Source: Rhodobacteraceae bacterium Alg231-30 (GTDB taxonomy: Bacteria; Pseudomonadota; Alphaproteobacteria; Rhodobacterales; Rhodobacteraceae). Taken from it: 64,000 nt of DNA. The notes beneath the pieces are model-generated. The model did not search any database and had not been told where the DNA came from. It worked only from the letters and a program-made list of their open reading frames with translations. Positions 8,869 to 17,728 of the stretch are shown here, piece by piece. A program made the position numbers and the translations under genes. The DNA lies in assembly GCA_900143615.1 (NCBI GenBank), contig FREU01000003.1, forward strand, positions 360,237 through 424,236. The letters are read 5' to 3'. The stretch's first letter is position 1. Each line of letters opens with the position of its first letter.

Positions 8869-9126
8869 TTACCCTTGCTCCGCAATCAGCTTTTCAATGC
8901 CTGCAATGATCGAGGCAACTGATGAGATATCAAAGTCCCCCTGCGTGGGTTCATTTGCATTAAAAGGCACTGAAATATCGAATGCTTCTTCAATGGAGAA
9001 GATGCTCTCTACCAGCCCCATGCTGTCGATTCCCAAATCCTCCAGCGTGCTTTCCAAGGTAACATCGGAAGGTTCTAAAACAGCCTGTTCGGCGATAATT
9101 TCGATAACCTTATCTGTAACGCTCAT
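8869..9126 (-). CDS. acyl carrier protein, probably lipid A-dedicated
   Basis: An acidic 85-residue carrier protein with the phosphopantetheine attachment Ser35 in DLGIDSMGLVES. It diverges from housekeeping AcpP (DSLDTVE) and has an unusual tail, NEPTQGDFDISSVASII. Its place between lpxD (30 bp upstream) and a ketoacyl synthase gene recalls the AcpXL loci of Rhizobiales, which supply very long hydroxy acids to lipid A. Whether this ACP carries such chains cannot be read from the sequence. It sits in the lpxD-acp-KAS operon on the minus strand. Confidence 0.88.
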   Translation of the reverse strand: MSVTDKVIEIIAEQAVLEPSDVTLESTLEDLGIDSMGLVESIFSIEEAFDISVPFNANEPTQGDFDISSVASIIAGIEKLIAEQG

Positions 9127-9156
9127 GACATATCCTTTCGTCCGGCATTCGTCGCT

Positions 9157-10248
9157 TTAGTCATTGGACGACTCTTTTGAAACGGATTTTTGAAGAGCTT
9201 CAAACTTCTTCATAAATCGGGGCAATCGACGCAGCGCCTTATACATCTCCAGATGCGTTTCCATTTTGATAGCAGGATATCCCAAAATCACTTGGCCCGC
9301 AGGAACTCTGCTAAGCACTTTTGTCGCGCCGCCAGCGATCACATTGTCGCCGATCGTCGTGTTGTCCGTAATCCCAACCTGCCCACCAAAAACAACGTTG
9401 TTTCCAATCGTTGTGGATCCGGCAATTCCAACACTGGCGGCAAACAGGCAGTCTGTGCCCACTTTGACATTATGGGAAATGTGGCAAAGGTTATCGATTT
9501 TTGTACCATTGCCAATCGAGGTGTTTCGGATCGTCCCGTAATCCACACAGGTATTTGCACCAATCTCGACATCATCGCCAATTGTGACGGCACCCAACGA
9601 ATGAATGCGTGCCCAGCGTTGTGAAAGAACTTCACCTTGATCACCAAGTGACTCGCGCGCCTTTTCAACACCTGACTTTTCCGGTGTTACGAAACTAAAT
9701 CCATCCGCTCCGATGCGGGCACCGGCTTGGACCCAGAAACGGTCACCAATTTGCACCCTTGACCCGATTGAAACATGGTCGCGCACAAAAGAATTTTCGC
9801 CAATTGAGACATCGGCTCCAATATGACACTGCGGACCAATGGTTGTGCCGTCACCAATTGTTGTGTGCGGGCCAATAATTGTGAAAGCCCCGACATTGAC
9901 GTTTTCGCCAAGTTGGGCAGAGGCATCGATCAAAGCAGTCGGATGTACACCCTTGGGATAATGCTGCCCCGGATCCATCATGCGCGTGAGCCCTGCCATG
10001 GCGTAGCGGCCACGACTTGGAATAATTGCGGCGTCCAATCCGAGCGCTTGCCAATCTGCATCGGGCCACAACATCGCAACTCTGGCACTACCTTCCGAAA
10101 GACCATCGACAAATTTAGGGTTCGTCAATAGTGCCAAATCATCAGGGCCAGCCGATGCTGGTTCTGAGACACGTTGCACCACAATTTCAGTGTTCCCAAA
10201 CGCTTGAGCATCAAGCGCTGCAGCGATTTCTCTAACCGTATAAGCCAT
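9157..10248 (-). CDS. lpxD: UDP-3-O-acylglucosamine N-acyltransferase LpxD
   Basis: A 363-residue protein, near the usual LpxD length of about 340-365. The N-terminal uridine-binding domain (residues 1-100) precedes a left-handed beta-helix with many hexapeptide repeats (for example INVGAFTIIGPHTTIGDGT and ANTCVDYGTI). The catalytic-type His lies in DNLCHISHNVKVG, and GYPAIKM leads into a C-terminal helical tail. It transfers a 3-hydroxyacyl group from ACP to UDP-3-O-acylglucosamine, the third step of lipid A synthesis. The rest of the lpx cluster is not adjacent; the next genes are an ACP and a ketoacyl synthase. Confidence 0.95.
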   Translation of the reverse strand: MAYTVREIAAALDAQAFGNTEIVVQRVSEPASAGPDDLALLTNPKFVDGLSEGSARVAMLWPDADWQALGLDAAIIPSRGRYAMAGLTRMMDPGQHYPKGVHPTALIDASAQLGENVNVGAFTIIGPHTTIGDGTTIGPQCHIGADVSIGENSFVRDHVSIGSRVQIGDRFWVQAGARIGADGFSFVTPEKSGVEKARESLGDQGEVLSQRWARIHSLGAVTIGDDVEIGANTCVDYGTIRNTSIGNGTKIDNLCHISHNVKVGTDCLFAASVGIAGSTTIGNNVVFGGQVGITDNTTIGDNVIAGGATKVLSRVPAGQVILGYPAIKMETHLEMYKALRRLPRFMKKFEALQKSVSKESSND

Positions 10249-10277
10249 GCGTTCCTCGGATGCTGTCCGGGGCGTAT

Positions 10278-11885
10278 TTAGCCTTGATAGGAGGGCAATA
10301 CCACCCCTTCATTGGTCATGGCTTTCCAGATGGTGGCGTCCCGCCCATAGACATCACGGCGATACTGCACCGGACCTTTGGCCTCGGTATAGGCGGTGCG
10401 ATAGATAATGTGAATCGGAATATTCTGCTCCAGATTCACATGGGTTTCGCGACCGGTTTTCAACGTAGTTTGAAAGAACTCTTTGGGATTGCTTTCCTGA
10501 CGTGCAAGCAGTGCATAGGCAAAATCAAATGGATCACGCAGGCGAATACATCCGTGGCTAAAGGCACGGGTTTCGCGCGCAAACAGCGATTTTTGAGGAG
10601 TGTCATGCAGATAGATGTTGTGTTTGTTCGGGAACATGAACTTCACCAACCCCAGAGCATTTCGAGACCCCGGTGCTTGCTTCATATCAAATGGAAAGTT
10701 GCGCACATTATATTGCGAAAAATCCAACCCCTCTCGGCTCACCACACGCCCACGGGCGTCTATCAGGCGTAGATGTCCCACCGCGTTCGGATTTTGCTGC
10801 ATCTGCGGCAGATACTCTTTGGTGGCAATTGAGCGCGGCACATTCCACGTCGGATTAATCACCATGTGATCCATAATGTCAGAGAATTCCGGACTGCGCT
10901 GATCTTTGCGGTTTTTACCAATTACAGAGCGCGTGCGGAACGTGACCTTGCCATCATCAAAGATTTTGGCCGTGAAGTCGGTCAGGTTTACAAGAATTTC
11001 GCGCCCCTCATTGGCACGGCTCAACCAACGTTCCCGCTCCATGGCCACCATGACAGACTTCAATCGGTCTTCCGGCGCACGGTTGATTTCCTCCAAAGTG
11101 CCTTGGCCTGCAACGCCATCCGCTTCCAACCCGTGAGCCAGTTGGAAAGCCTGAACAGCTTTTTGCAAATCCGCGTCAAACTCCGCTGTCGATGACCGTT
11201 GCATGAAGCCAAGCGCAATGAGGCGGTTGCGCATTGCAACAACACTTGCCCCTCTATCGCCAAACTCCAGTTTCTTTGCAGAAACAACCGCGCCCCATCC
11301 TCCGCGTTCAATCACAGCTTCAAGGCGCAGCTTTTCTTTCATCAGGCGCGTGTATTCAGGCGAGCGCGGTGGCAGGCTCTTGATATGAAGTTTTGGATCT
11401 TGGGCACTCGCCAACTCTCGCATCAAATCGGCGCGATCTTTGCGATCGACTTTACGCACAATGCCTTCATCCAATTGAGACGGGACAAACATGCCCGTAG
11501 ACACATCGCGCGCATAGCTCAGATAGGCTTTGGTCAAAGCGACTTCGACTAGCCCAAGATCGCGCGGCGATTTTGCCGCTGCCATCTGCGCAACCAAGTC
11601 ATCGGTATCATAGCGGGCAGCGGGCAATGCGTGGTCATCTGCCGCCGCCAAAGCTTGGATCAGGGCCTTTCGGCGCATCATTCCAGTTTCAGTTTGTTCT
11701 GTCCAAACCGGACCAAAATTGGTTTCACGATAGAATTCGGCAATATCACCATCTCGGGAAGCTGATTCTGCCACTGCCTGCTTAAAAGCAGTCACAGCCA
11801 AAGCAGGTTGCGCGAAAATGCTTAAACCAGCGCAGGAAATCAACAGACAAATTGTCAAAAACGGCCGTGGTAGCACAAAATTCAT
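10278..11885 (-). CDS. L,D-transpeptidase, YcbB/LdtD type
   Basis: A periplasmic protein of about 535 residues with a signal peptide (FLTICLLISCAGLSIFAQPALA). Domains in order: a scaffold region, a peptidoglycan-binding PG_binding_1 domain around residues 210-270 (AVQAFQLAHGLEADGVAG), and a C-terminal YkuD catalytic domain with SHGCIRLRDP near residue 445, where the Cys is the nucleophile. The family makes 3-3 cross-links in peptidoglycan. The ATG at 11885 follows AGGGGAAG. It is divergent from a MepK-like endopeptidase gene; in E. coli ldtD and mepK are also neighbours, which supports a paired synthesis and hydrolysis role. Confidence 0.9.
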   Translation of the reverse strand: MNFVLPRPFLTICLLISCAGLSIFAQPALAVTAFKQAVAESASRDGDIAEFYRETNFGPVWTEQTETGMMRRKALIQALAAADDHALPAARYDTDDLVAQMAAAKSPRDLGLVEVALTKAYLSYARDVSTGMFVPSQLDEGIVRKVDRKDRADLMRELASAQDPKLHIKSLPPRSPEYTRLMKEKLRLEAVIERGGWGAVVSAKKLEFGDRGASVVAMRNRLIALGFMQRSSTAEFDADLQKAVQAFQLAHGLEADGVAGQGTLEEINRAPEDRLKSVMVAMERERWLSRANEGREILVNLTDFTAKIFDDGKVTFRTRSVIGKNRKDQRSPEFSDIMDHMVINPTWNVPRSIATKEYLPQMQQNPNAVGHLRLIDARGRVVSREGLDFSQYNVRNFPFDMKQAPGSRNALGLVKFMFPNKHNIYLHDTPQKSLFARETRAFSHGCIRLRDPFDFAYALLARQESNPKEFFQTTLKTGRETHVNLEQNIPIHIIYRTAYTEAKGPVQYRRDVYGRDATIWKAMTNEGVVLPSYQG

Positions 11886-12197
11886 CAAATCTTCCCCTGA
11901 TGGCGCATGCGTTGAACCTTAGTGTCTAAACTGCACACGTCGCTGTCCAATCACAAAATGTCGAAAAACTGAAACAGGTTACGAGGTGTTGCTCGCGTGC
12001 CGCGTCCTAATACTTTTTTGCCAAGGACTAAAAATTAGGCGAATTTTCGCTCAAATAGGCCAGAATCATGTCAAGCGAGAAATCAAAGCTTGGTCCAGGA
12101 TTCGAAATATGTCATTAATCAACAACATCTGGGGATGATGAAACAACAACCGCGTAACATCGTGGTGGCAGGTAGCGACGGGACAGGCGCTTATTAT

Positions 12198-12767
12198 ATG
12201 ACGAAAGACAGCTCTACGAGTATGACTCGGCGTGGACTTTTAGGCGCCTTTGCGGCAACCGCTCTGGTCGCATCCCCCACATATGCATCCGCAGCAGGCT
12301 TTTTGCGAGGTGGTGGAGACATTCGCCGCATCCGCATGTACTCAGGTCGCACAGGTGAACGTCTAGACACCATCTATTGGGTCGAAGGCAAATACATCAA
12401 AGATGCCGTCAAAGAGATCAACACGTTTATGCGCGATTGGCGCAACAACGAAACCATCGACATCGACACACGCACAATCGACATCATGGCCGCAGCCCAC
12501 AATCTCTTGGATGTGGATGAGCCTTATATGATGCTGTCTGGGTATCGCAGCCCGGCCACAAATGCGATGCTGCGCTCACGCTCCAGCGGTGTCGCGAAAA
12601 ACTCCCTGCACATGGTTGGTCAAGCCGCAGATCTGCGCCTGGCATCTCGCTCGGTCAATCAAATGGCCAAAGCCGCCGCCGCTTGCAATGCTGGTGGCGT
12701 GGGCCGCTACTCGGGATCAAACTTCGTTCACATGGACTGTGGACCGGTACGGGTGTGGGGCCGCTAA
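12198..12767 (+). CDS. DUF882/peptidase M15-like murein endopeptidase (MepK-like), Tat-exported
   Basis: About 189 residues from the chosen ATG. A twin-arginine signal (SMTRRGLLGAFAATALVA, Arg 11-12) precedes a DUF882 domain. The zinc ligands of the family are visible: His138 and Asp145 in SLHMVGQAADLR, and His178 in FVHMDCG; SGYRSPATN precedes them. E. coli MepK (YcbK) cleaves 3-3 and 4-3 cross-links made by transpeptidases, and an L,D-transpeptidase gene is divergent here. The start is uncertain because no clear ribosome-binding site is seen; in-frame starts at 12135, 12138 and 12090 would lengthen the N-terminus. A terminator follows. Confidence 0.85.
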   Translation: MTKDSSTSMTRRGLLGAFAATALVASPTYASAAGFLRGGGDIRRIRMYSGRTGERLDTIYWVEGKYIKDAVKEINTFMRDWRNNETIDIDTRTIDIMAAAHNLLDVDEPYMMLSGYRSPATNAMLRSRSSGVAKNSLHMVGQAADLRLASRSVNQMAKAAAACNAGGVGRYSGSNFVHMDCGPVRVWGR

Positions 12768-12793
12768 GTCGTCTCCCCCGATATCATTTTCTA

Positions 12794-12824
12794 AAAGGCG
12801 CCCCCTGAGTGAGGCGCCTTTTTT
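12794..12824 (+). terminator. intrinsic terminator after mepK-like gene
   Basis: Stem AAAGGCGCC (12794-12802) with GGCGCCTTT (12813-12821), followed by further T. It lies between convergent genes and reads as a terminator in both directions. Confidence 0.88.
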
Positions 12825-12859
12825 GATGATCGCATTGGTGACCCGACAAGCGATTGCTC

Positions 12860-13777
12860 TTATCGCGTTTCCGATAAATCCCCAAAGATCAGATCAAATT
12901 TGACACGCGCCGCACTGAGCTCTTTGTAGTAATTCAACAACAAACGCCAAGGTGAGTTGATTTTCTCCAACGCAGAGATCGAGGCGACCAACGTTCCGAT
13001 GTCCGAATAGCCTCTCATCATCAGCAAACCACCAATCATCAAAAGACCCACAAGTCCAATTCCGCTGAACAGGTTCATCGCAAATTTCATCGACAACTTC
13101 AGCTTGAATATCCCGCGGCGGACTGTGTAGATCTTGTCGAAATCATCTAGGATCGCCTGCTGCGCTTCCTCGACCTGTTTGGCATCTTCCTCTGAGATCA
13201 CAGATGTAGAATGGCGAAGGACGATAGTTCGCTCCTTAACGCGTGCATTAACCTTATTTTGAAGCACGACAACAATCAAAGCTTGCGGTGCGACAACCAG
13301 AATCAAAAACCCACCCAAATAGGGCTGAGTGGAAATGACGTAACCTACGACCGAAATCAGCGTCCCAATTTGTAGCAATGGGTTTGCGATTGCCGATCCT
13401 ACAAATTTACCGACTTCCTCGGCTTCTGCTGTGACAATGGCAGCAATGGTCCCGGTGTCTCGTGAAACCCGCGCATCTGGGTTGAACTTGGCCTGATATA
13501 TGCCAGCCCGAATACGCTTGATGGTTGCCTCACCCAAGATGGAGCTGCTGTAGTTCAACAGGAACTTAAACACATTGGTGACAATAATGACCGCCAGATA
13601 TCCACCACACATCCAGGCCAGAACAGAGATCTCCAAATCGGGACCAAGACTGTTAATAATGTCTTTCTGATACTTAAGCGGAGCCGCCGCCAGTCCAGCC
13701 ACAATCAGGGAAAGCACAATCAGCCAGATCTGCTGGCGCCCGGTAACCTCCCAAATTCGTTTGTAAAAATTCCACAT
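12860..13777 (-). CDS. ABC exporter transmembrane domain protein lacking the ATPase domain
   Basis: A 305-residue protein with about six hydrophobic segments arranged like the membrane half of an MsbA-type exporter. The coupling-region stretch is RIRAGIYQAKFN, and the end, ARVKFDLIFGDLSE, is where the linker to a nucleotide-binding domain normally starts. No Walker A, signature or Walker B is present, and the protein stops exactly at the linker. The DNA downstream is a terminator and the mepK-like gene, with no ATPase remnant. It is preceded by AGAGAGG at good spacing. It may be a stand-alone membrane domain using an ATPase from elsewhere, or a decayed exporter. Confidence 0.75.
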   Translation of the reverse strand: MWNFYKRIWEVTGRQQIWLIVLSLIVAGLAAAPLKYQKDIINSLGPDLEISVLAWMCGGYLAVIIVTNVFKFLLNYSSSILGEATIKRIRAGIYQAKFNPDARVSRDTGTIAAIVTAEAEEVGKFVGSAIANPLLQIGTLISVVGYVISTQPYLGGFLILVVAPQALIVVVLQNKVNARVKERTIVLRHSTSVISEEDAKQVEEAQQAILDDFDKIYTVRRGIFKLKLSMKFAMNLFSGIGLVGLLMIGGLLMMRGYSDIGTLVASISALEKINSPWRLLLNYYKELSAARVKFDLIFGDLSETR

Positions 13778-13858
13778 ATGGGTCCTCTCTTACGGCGACA
13801 CTAATGTCGACAACATGAAGACGCCAGTTATCTCTTTACTGATAGTCAATTCCGGCCG

Positions 13859-14260
13859 CTATTTCTCGGTGTAGCGCCAAGTCCCCTTTCGCGAGGCCAG
13901 TTCCTGTTCGCCGGGCAAGAGCGTAGTGGGACGCACCACATCGGACGGAGCGGGCGTCTCACCCGCAACCACGGTCGGAGCCCCCTGCCCCGAATGAGTC
14001 TCATCAGAATTCGCGCGGGGTGCTTTTGCGACTATATCCGTTTCATCGCCGTCTGGCTGGTCCTTGCTTTCTGCGGTTCTCTCTACCTTGGAGAATTTTG
14101 CCCGCGAAATGGACCATCTATAGGTCAGCAAATACACTATCACGGCAAAAATCAGGCTAAACACCAGTGATTTTTGCAGAAGCACTGCGCAAACAATCAG
14201 AGCTATCAAACCAAGCAGAAGTGCCAGTATTGGTTTCTTGTCCCCAGTTTTTTGTGTCAT
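13859..14260 (-). CDS. hypothetical small membrane protein
   Basis: A 133-residue protein with two closely spaced hydrophobic segments (LALLLGLIALIVCAVLL and FSLIFAVIVYLL) near the N-terminus, then a charged, disordered-looking tail ending GTWRYTEK. I do not recognise it. The ATG at 14260 is chosen because AGGAG lies at proper spacing. It lies 81 bp upstream of the ABC membrane-domain gene on the same strand and may share its transcript. Confidence 0.65.
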   Translation of the reverse strand: MTQKTGDKKPILALLLGLIALIVCAVLLQKSLVFSLIFAVIVYLLTYRWSISRAKFSKVERTAESKDQPDGDETDIVAKAPRANSDETHSGQGAPTVVAGETPAPSDVVRPTTLLPGEQELASRKGTWRYTEK

Positions 14261-14409
14261 AGCCATTCTCCTTTGACATGACACTTTAGCAAAACAACTG
14301 ACAATGGCGACCCCCTGCAGTTTTCAAACGCTCAAATCACCGTCCATGCTAAGAAAGCGAAACCCGGTTGGGGTCTGTTTTTCATTTTGTTTGAGGTCTG
14401 TGGGGTAAA

Positions 14410-14499
14410 TGGCGGAGAGACAGGGATTCGAACCCTGGAGACGGTTCCCCGCCTACACACTTTCCAGGCGTGCGCCTTCGACCACTCGGCCACCTCTCC
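14410..14499 (-). tRNA. tRNA-Ser (GGA)
   Basis: On the minus strand the gene starts GGAGAGGTGGCCGAGTGG. The anticodon GGA sits in CTGGAAA, there is a long variable arm as in class II tRNAs, the T arm is GGTTCGAATCC, and the 3' end is TCTCTCCG with encoded CCA. The acceptor stem pairs across seven positions. Confidence 0.97.
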
Positions 14500-14559
14500 G
14501 TGCTCGGGGTGTTTAGCCGCAAATCCATATGGTCCGCAAGAGCCAAAACGCAATCGGCG

Positions 14560-15279
14560 TCACTCTGCCAACAACAAATTTACGCGTCGGTTTAGACGCC
14601 CCTTTTTCTCGATCTTTCCGATGCTCACACGACCGATTTCCGAAGTCCGCGCCACATGGGTTCCACCACATGGCTGCAGGTCAACAACCTCATCGCCTTG
14701 CCCGATTTGAACCAACCTGATTTTCTCACCCGTGCGCGGCGGCTTCACAGACATGGTTTTTACCAGCCCAGGATTAGCATCCAGTTCAGCCTCGGTAATC
14801 CACCGCTCGGACACTGGCAAATCCTGATCAATCAGAGCGTTCAATGACGCGGCCAAAGCCTCTTTGTCCTCTGGCGCATCGGGCATGTCAAAATCCAGCC
14901 GTCCCTTTTGCGCGGTGATCGCGCCGCCAGTAACCGGTAAAGGAATGACCACAGACAATAGGTGCAACGCCGTATGCACCTGCATGTGGCGATAGCGCCG
15001 TTCCCAATCCAAAACTTGCGTCACCTGTGTCCCAACGGGTGGCAACCCTTGTGCATCTGCCGGAACCATCGCAATCGCACCACCATCCGCCTTGACCGTT
15101 GTGGCAATTTCCAAACGGTGCCCCGTCCACTCAAGAACACCGCTGTCCCCCGGTTGTCCTCCGCCCTTGGGATAAAACAGGCTACGATCCAAGACGACGC
15201 CGCCTTCAGGGGTATGTGCGACCACTTCAGCATCAGTTTTTTGCAAATACGGGGTCTCAACAAAAAGCGGATCCGTCAC
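14560..15279 (-). CDS. alanyl-tRNA editing protein (AlaX family)
   Basis: A 239-residue stand-alone editing domain related to the AlaRS editing and C-terminal part. It has the zinc motifs HTALHLL (HxxxH) and [13 protein letters not shown], plus the N-terminal glycine-rich [11 protein letters not shown]. AlaX proteins hydrolyse Ser or Gly mischarged on tRNA-Ala. The GTG start overlaps the stop of the upstream MscS-like gene (GTGA), so the two are translationally coupled. It is the last gene of a long leftward run and lies beside tRNA-Ser. Confidence 0.9.
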   Translation of the reverse strand: MTDPLFVETPYLQKTDAEVVAHTPEGGVVLDRSLFYPKGGGQPGDSGVLEWTGHRLEIATTVKADGGAIAMVPADAQGLPPVGTQVTQVLDWERRYRHMQVHTALHLLSVVIPLPVTGGAITAQKGRLDFDMPDAPEDKEALAASLNALIDQDLPVSERWITEAELDANPGLVKTMSVKPPRTGEKIRLVQIGQGDEVVDLQPCGGTHVARTSEIGRVSIGKIEKKGRLNRRVNLLLAE

Positions 15280-17714
15280 TTCCCGTCTCCTCCATCTCCG
15301 TCACCATCCCCGTCAAAATCACTCGAATCCAGTTGTTCCATCGGCTTTGCGGAATGTTGAGACGTGCTGTCATCCTGCGCAAAGTTATGGCGTGAGGAGC
15401 CAGAGAAATTTTGCGCTCCGGGTAGAACTTCGGGGTTTCGCAGCCATACGTCACGCTGCGCAAACGGAATTTCCAATCCAGCTTCGGCAAATTTGCGCGC
15501 GATCTCATGGTTCATGTCCGATTTGACCGACAAAACCCAATTCACGTCACGCAATATCGCGCGGATTTCAAAATCCAGCGAATCTGCGCCAAACCCCTGA
15601 AACACCACGCTGGGCGCGGGGTTCGCCAAAACCATCGGGTGCGCTTCAGCGATCTCGCGCAGCACGCTTTCGACTTGGCGTGTATCAGAGCCATAGGCGA
15701 CCCCAACCGGCACAATGACGCGTCCGACGGTATTGCCCCGCGTGAAATTGGTGACCGTCCCCGAGATCAGATCAGAATTTGGCACCACCACATCTGTACG
15801 ATCAAAAGTTTCGATCCGGGTCGAGCGCACAGAAATATCTCGCACATAGCCCATTTCCCCGCCCACTTCGATCCAGTCGCCTTCGCTGATCGGACGCTCA
15901 ATCAACAGGATAATGCCGCTAACAAAATTGGACACAACCGTTTGCAGACCAAAACCGATGCCCACCGAAAGCGCACCGGCAAATAGAGCAACATTGCCAA
16001 GATCAATTCCTGCAACATTCATAGCGACAAGCGCAGCTATAAAAATACCGACATAACCAAGCCCTGCGACAATCGCGTTCTGTCCGCCGGGATCGATGCT
16101 GGTTTTAGGCAGAATATTGTCGCGCAACATGCTTTGAAACAGACGTGTCGTTGCATGCCCGACACAATAGACAATCAGAAACAAGGCAATTGTGCGAGGT
16201 GACAAAGTCATGCCTCCCACATCCAACCCATTGATCAGGCGCGTCCAACCTTCGGCCAGATCAGAACTACGCGCCCCCCATGTCAGCGCAAGCGCTGGCA
16301 GCGCCAAAACAACCAGCGCTCCACCGGTCAGGACCGACGCAAGCGAGCTCTCATCATCATTTCGTCCCTCAAGCGCTGCGAAAATTTTCTGAATTAGACG
16401 TTGAATGACCAACAAAAACGCAGCCAGCAAAACTGTTTTGGTCATCGAAAAGACGAGAAAACTGCTCGCGCGCGTTAATCCGGCAATCCCCAAAAGCAGT
16501 CCCACTACAGAAGCAAGAATCATCAGGCGCGAAATCAGCAACACAATCTGGCCAACCGGCGTGCGCTCTTCGCTGTCTTCCTTCGTCATCTGGCGGGCTT
16601 CCTGCCCGACCAGAATGCCAAGCCGGCTGAGGAAAAGTCCGCCGACTACAGTCAACCCGAAGAAGACAACTGACTGCGCTGCCAAGTCCCAATTGTCATA
16701 CCGTGCCAACGCGCTGAACAGAGTCGCCAAGGCAAGAGAAATCCCCAACAGGAAACTGGCGCGACGACCGGCGCGTTTTTGGGATTCGGTCAAATGGATT
16801 TTTAACAGCGGCTCACTGTGACCGGAAAAAATTCGCTCCCCCAGCCATTTGGCAACCAAAAGCTCAAACGTTAACAGTGGCAAAGAAGATAGGACAACAT
16901 CTCCGCGTAACCCCGCCAAATCGGACGCATAGACCGACTTGGTGAGCGCGAAAACCCCCAACATCGGTAGGATGACCTGTCCGAAAGACAGCATAAACAC
17001 CCCTACCCATCGCGGAGCGGACATGTCTTTGCTGATCGAACGTTTTAAAGCACTGTTTGTCCAAGGTACGCCTCGAACAATCAACAGCAGACCAAGCGCA
17101 AAATAGAAAAGCATCGCGGGCAACGATTTGCGTAGCTCTTTGCTCTGCGTTTCATGTGTCCATCCCGTGACCAACTCTAGAACGATCAACTGTGCGCTCT
17201 TGAGCACCTCCGCAACAGCATCGGGCCAAATCGCGGGATTGAGAGGAAGCGGCCCGGGCTCAAGCAACAACACGGCTTGTCGACCACGCAACATTGAGTC
17301 AATCGCTCGGATGAGCTCCTCGGCCTCCGTATGTGCCAAGTCCGCGGCACGTTCGGGGGCTCTGGCCGCAGAAAGGGCCACGGTCAACTTGGCACGGGCC
17401 TCGGCGACATCATCCGGATCACCACTCTCAGGTACCGGACCCAAGCTGGAAAGCTGCGCCTCAAGCGTCTGGACTGACACGCGCGTGCGCGAACCCTCAT
17501 CTGCAAACTGATGCCGCCAAGATACTATCTCGCTGCGAAGTTCGCCCATGGCTGCTTCGGAGGCGCGGTTATTTTCGATTGCGTCCGCAGCACGTTCAGC
17601 GACATTGTTCCACTCAACATAGTCAAGATGAGTTTTCTCCTGCGCCTGCGCACCGCCAATCGAAAACATTAAGGCGATGCAACAAGCGATAAATAAGCGC
17701 AGGAAATATGTCAT
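15276..17714 (-). CDS. mechanosensitive ion channel family protein (DUF3772-MscS)
   Basis: An 812-residue inner-membrane protein. A signal peptide (FIACCIALMFSIGGAQAQ) and a helical periplasmic domain of about 180 residues (DUF3772-like) precede some ten membrane segments. The MscS core follows: pore helix and beta domain VGIGFGLQTVVSNFVSGIILLIERPI, then GDWIEVGGEMGYVRDI and the NSDLISGTVTNF segment. The very end is an unusual Asp-Gly run (DFDGDGDGDGG). MscS channels release solutes on hypo-osmotic shock. It overlaps alaX by 4 bp and lies 14 bp after cysK. Confidence 0.92.
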   Translation of the reverse strand: MTYFLRLFIACCIALMFSIGGAQAQEKTHLDYVEWNNVAERAADAIENNRASEAAMGELRSEIVSWRHQFADEGSRTRVSVQTLEAQLSSLGPVPESGDPDDVAEARAKLTVALSAARAPERAADLAHTEAEELIRAIDSMLRGRQAVLLLEPGPLPLNPAIWPDAVAEVLKSAQLIVLELVTGWTHETQSKELRKSLPAMLFYFALGLLLIVRGVPWTNSALKRSISKDMSAPRWVGVFMLSFGQVILPMLGVFALTKSVYASDLAGLRGDVVLSSLPLLTFELLVAKWLGERIFSGHSEPLLKIHLTESQKRAGRRASFLLGISLALATLFSALARYDNWDLAAQSVVFFGLTVVGGLFLSRLGILVGQEARQMTKEDSEERTPVGQIVLLISRLMILASVVGLLLGIAGLTRASSFLVFSMTKTVLLAAFLLVIQRLIQKIFAALEGRNDDESSLASVLTGGALVVLALPALALTWGARSSDLAEGWTRLINGLDVGGMTLSPRTIALFLIVYCVGHATTRLFQSMLRDNILPKTSIDPGGQNAIVAGLGYVGIFIAALVAMNVAGIDLGNVALFAGALSVGIGFGLQTVVSNFVSGIILLIERPISEGDWIEVGGEMGYVRDISVRSTRIETFDRTDVVVPNSDLISGTVTNFTRGNTVGRVIVPVGVAYGSDTRQVESVLREIAEAHPMVLANPAPSVVFQGFGADSLDFEIRAILRDVNWVLSVKSDMNHEIARKFAEAGLEIPFAQRDVWLRNPEVLPGAQNFSGSSRHNFAQDDSTSQHSAKPMEQLDSSDFDGDGDGDGGDGK

Positions 17715-17728
17715 GTTGGGGTCCGCCC

